Assembly: GCA_963842505.1 (NCBI GenBank)
Contig: CAWJGZ010000002.1
Location: 744,001 to 808,000, forward strand
Length of the DNA stretch: 64,000 bases
From: PALSA-129 sp963842505
Lineage (GTDB): Bacteria; Acidobacteriota; Terriglobia; Bryobacterales; Bryobacteraceae
Reading direction: 5' to 3'
Under the pieces are notes generated by a model that was given only the letters and a program-made list of their open reading frames with translations, did no database searches and had not been told where the DNA came from. Shown in pieces: positions 63,372-64,000 of the stretch; positions within the stretch are counted from its first letter, which is position 1, and each line of letters begins with the position of its first letter. Both the position numbers and the translations under genes were made by a program.

Positions 63372-64000
63372 ATGACGCGGCGGGAGTTCCTGGGCGCGGC
63401 GGCGGCGCTGGCGGTGCGCCGCCGGCTGGGCGCGTTCCAGGCCGGTCCGTACCAGGCCAAGGATCCGGCCAGGGAAATGGCGGCGGTGCTGGCGCGCATC
63501 AAAGCGCCCAAGTTCCCCAACCGGGTCTTCGACATCACCAGGTACGGCGCGAAGCAAGGGAGCGCGAACGACTCCACGCCGGCGATCCGCAAAGCGATCG
63601 AGACCTGCGCGGCGGCCGGCGGCGGGCGCGTGGTGGTGCCGGCGGGAGAGTTTTCGACGGGAGCGATCCACCTGAAGAGCCGCGTGAATCTGCACCTGGA
63701 AGAGGGCGCGACGCTTTTCTTCAGCAACGATCCCAAGCAGTATCTCCCACTGGTGTACACGCGGTTCGAAGGGACCGAGTGCATGAATTACTCGCCGCTG
63801 ATTTATGCCTGGGAACAAACCGGCATCGCGGTGACGGGCTTGGGCGTGCTGGACGGGCAGGCCGATCGAACACACTGGTGGGACTGGAAGGCGCGAGACT
63901 CCAGCCGCGCGCTGGTCGCAATGGGCGAGAAAGACGTACCGGTGGCCGAGCGTGTCTTCGGCGAAGGCCAGTTCCTGCGGCCGAATTTCTTCCAGCCTTA
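63372..64000 (+). CDS. GH28 polygalacturonase (partial, cut by window edge)
   Basis: 209 codons visible. A twin-arginine-type start (TRREFLGAAAALA) suggests Tat export. The GH28 opening is typical: FDITRYGAKQGSANDSTPAI, then GGGRVVVPAGEFSTGAIHL and VTGLGVLDGQ. The catalytic NTDG/DD region lies beyond the edge. It starts 2 nt after uxaC. Confidence 0.88.
   Translation, partial: MTRREFLGAAAALAVRRRLGAFQAGPYQAKDPAREMAAVLARIKAPKFPNRVFDITRYGAKQGSANDSTPAIRKAIETCAAAGGGRVVVPAGEFSTGAIHLKSRVNLHLEEGATLFFSNDPKQYLPLVYTRFEGTECMNYSPLIYAWEQTGIAVTGLGVLDGQADRTHWWDWKARDSSRALVAMGEKDVPVAERVFGEGQFLRPNFFQP

Overview
The window is GC-rich DNA that looks like a chromosome of an acidobacterium of the Solibacter/Bryobacter type. 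This is inferred from an ADOP-type duplicated orphan permease preceded by a PadR regulator, two very large Oar-like TonB-dependent receptors with N-terminal carboxypeptidase-regulatory domains, many secreted peptidases, a complete Tol-Pal operon and pectin-degradation genes. I see no rRNA, tRNA, CRISPR array or replication origin.

Layout. 1-2.1 kb: a cut-off TPR membrane protein diverging from a secreted metallo-beta-lactamase-fold protein. 2.2-8.0 kb (minus): a tripartite RND efflux operon (TolC, adaptor, pump, DUF2892), with a perfect palindromic operator between it and a divergent OsmC gene. 8.5-9.5 kb: an ECF-type sigma factor with a small zinc-finger anti-sigma. 9.8-14.2 kb: small secreted proteins of unknown function and a SYLF protein. 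14.4-17.7 kb: the first TonB-dependent receptor. 18.1-20.5 kb: an amidase with a GatC-like partner, and a BrkB/YihY membrane protein. 20.7-25.9 kb (minus): tolQ-tolR-tolA-tolB-pal-cpoB. 26.2-27.8 kb: recN flanked by palindromic repeats. 28-30.3 kb: a lipoprotein and a secreted TPR protein.

30.4-38.7 kb is an ABC exporter locus (ATPase, permease, PadR, ADOP permease) that has been broken. A 2786-bp IS21-family element sits in the Walker B codons of the ATPase. Its 7-bp target duplication is still readable, and removing the element restores a 254-residue frame. The ADOP permease also carries a one-base frameshift. Next to it (38.9-40.8 kb), in visibly less GC-rich DNA, lies a two-gene cassette of an AAA/ABC-type ATPase and a Toprim-like DUF4276 protein joined by a one-base overlap. 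This resembles a split OLD-type nuclease and is the best candidate in the window for an under-described defence system.

40.9-55.5 kb is dominated by peptide and amino-acid use: a tricorn-like peptidase with Arg/Gly-rich inserts, a translationally coupled proline-racemase-family enzyme, a secreted RidA, an M20 peptidase and two S9 peptidases. Among them are a NitT/TauT-type ABC importer with an unusual ATPase and two very small membrane proteins. 55.7-64 kb is a pectin/galacturonate locus. On the minus strand it has uxaE, a GH28 polygalacturonase and a TonB-dependent receptor; divergently it has uxaC and a second, cut-off GH28. Together these could import and hydrolyse polygalacturonate and convert galacturonate to tagaturonate (UxaC) and then fructuronate (UxaE).

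A recurring feature is a -10-like hexamer 6-10 nt before the start codon, which suggests that leaderless transcripts are common. Dispersed palindromic repeats occur between several genes.
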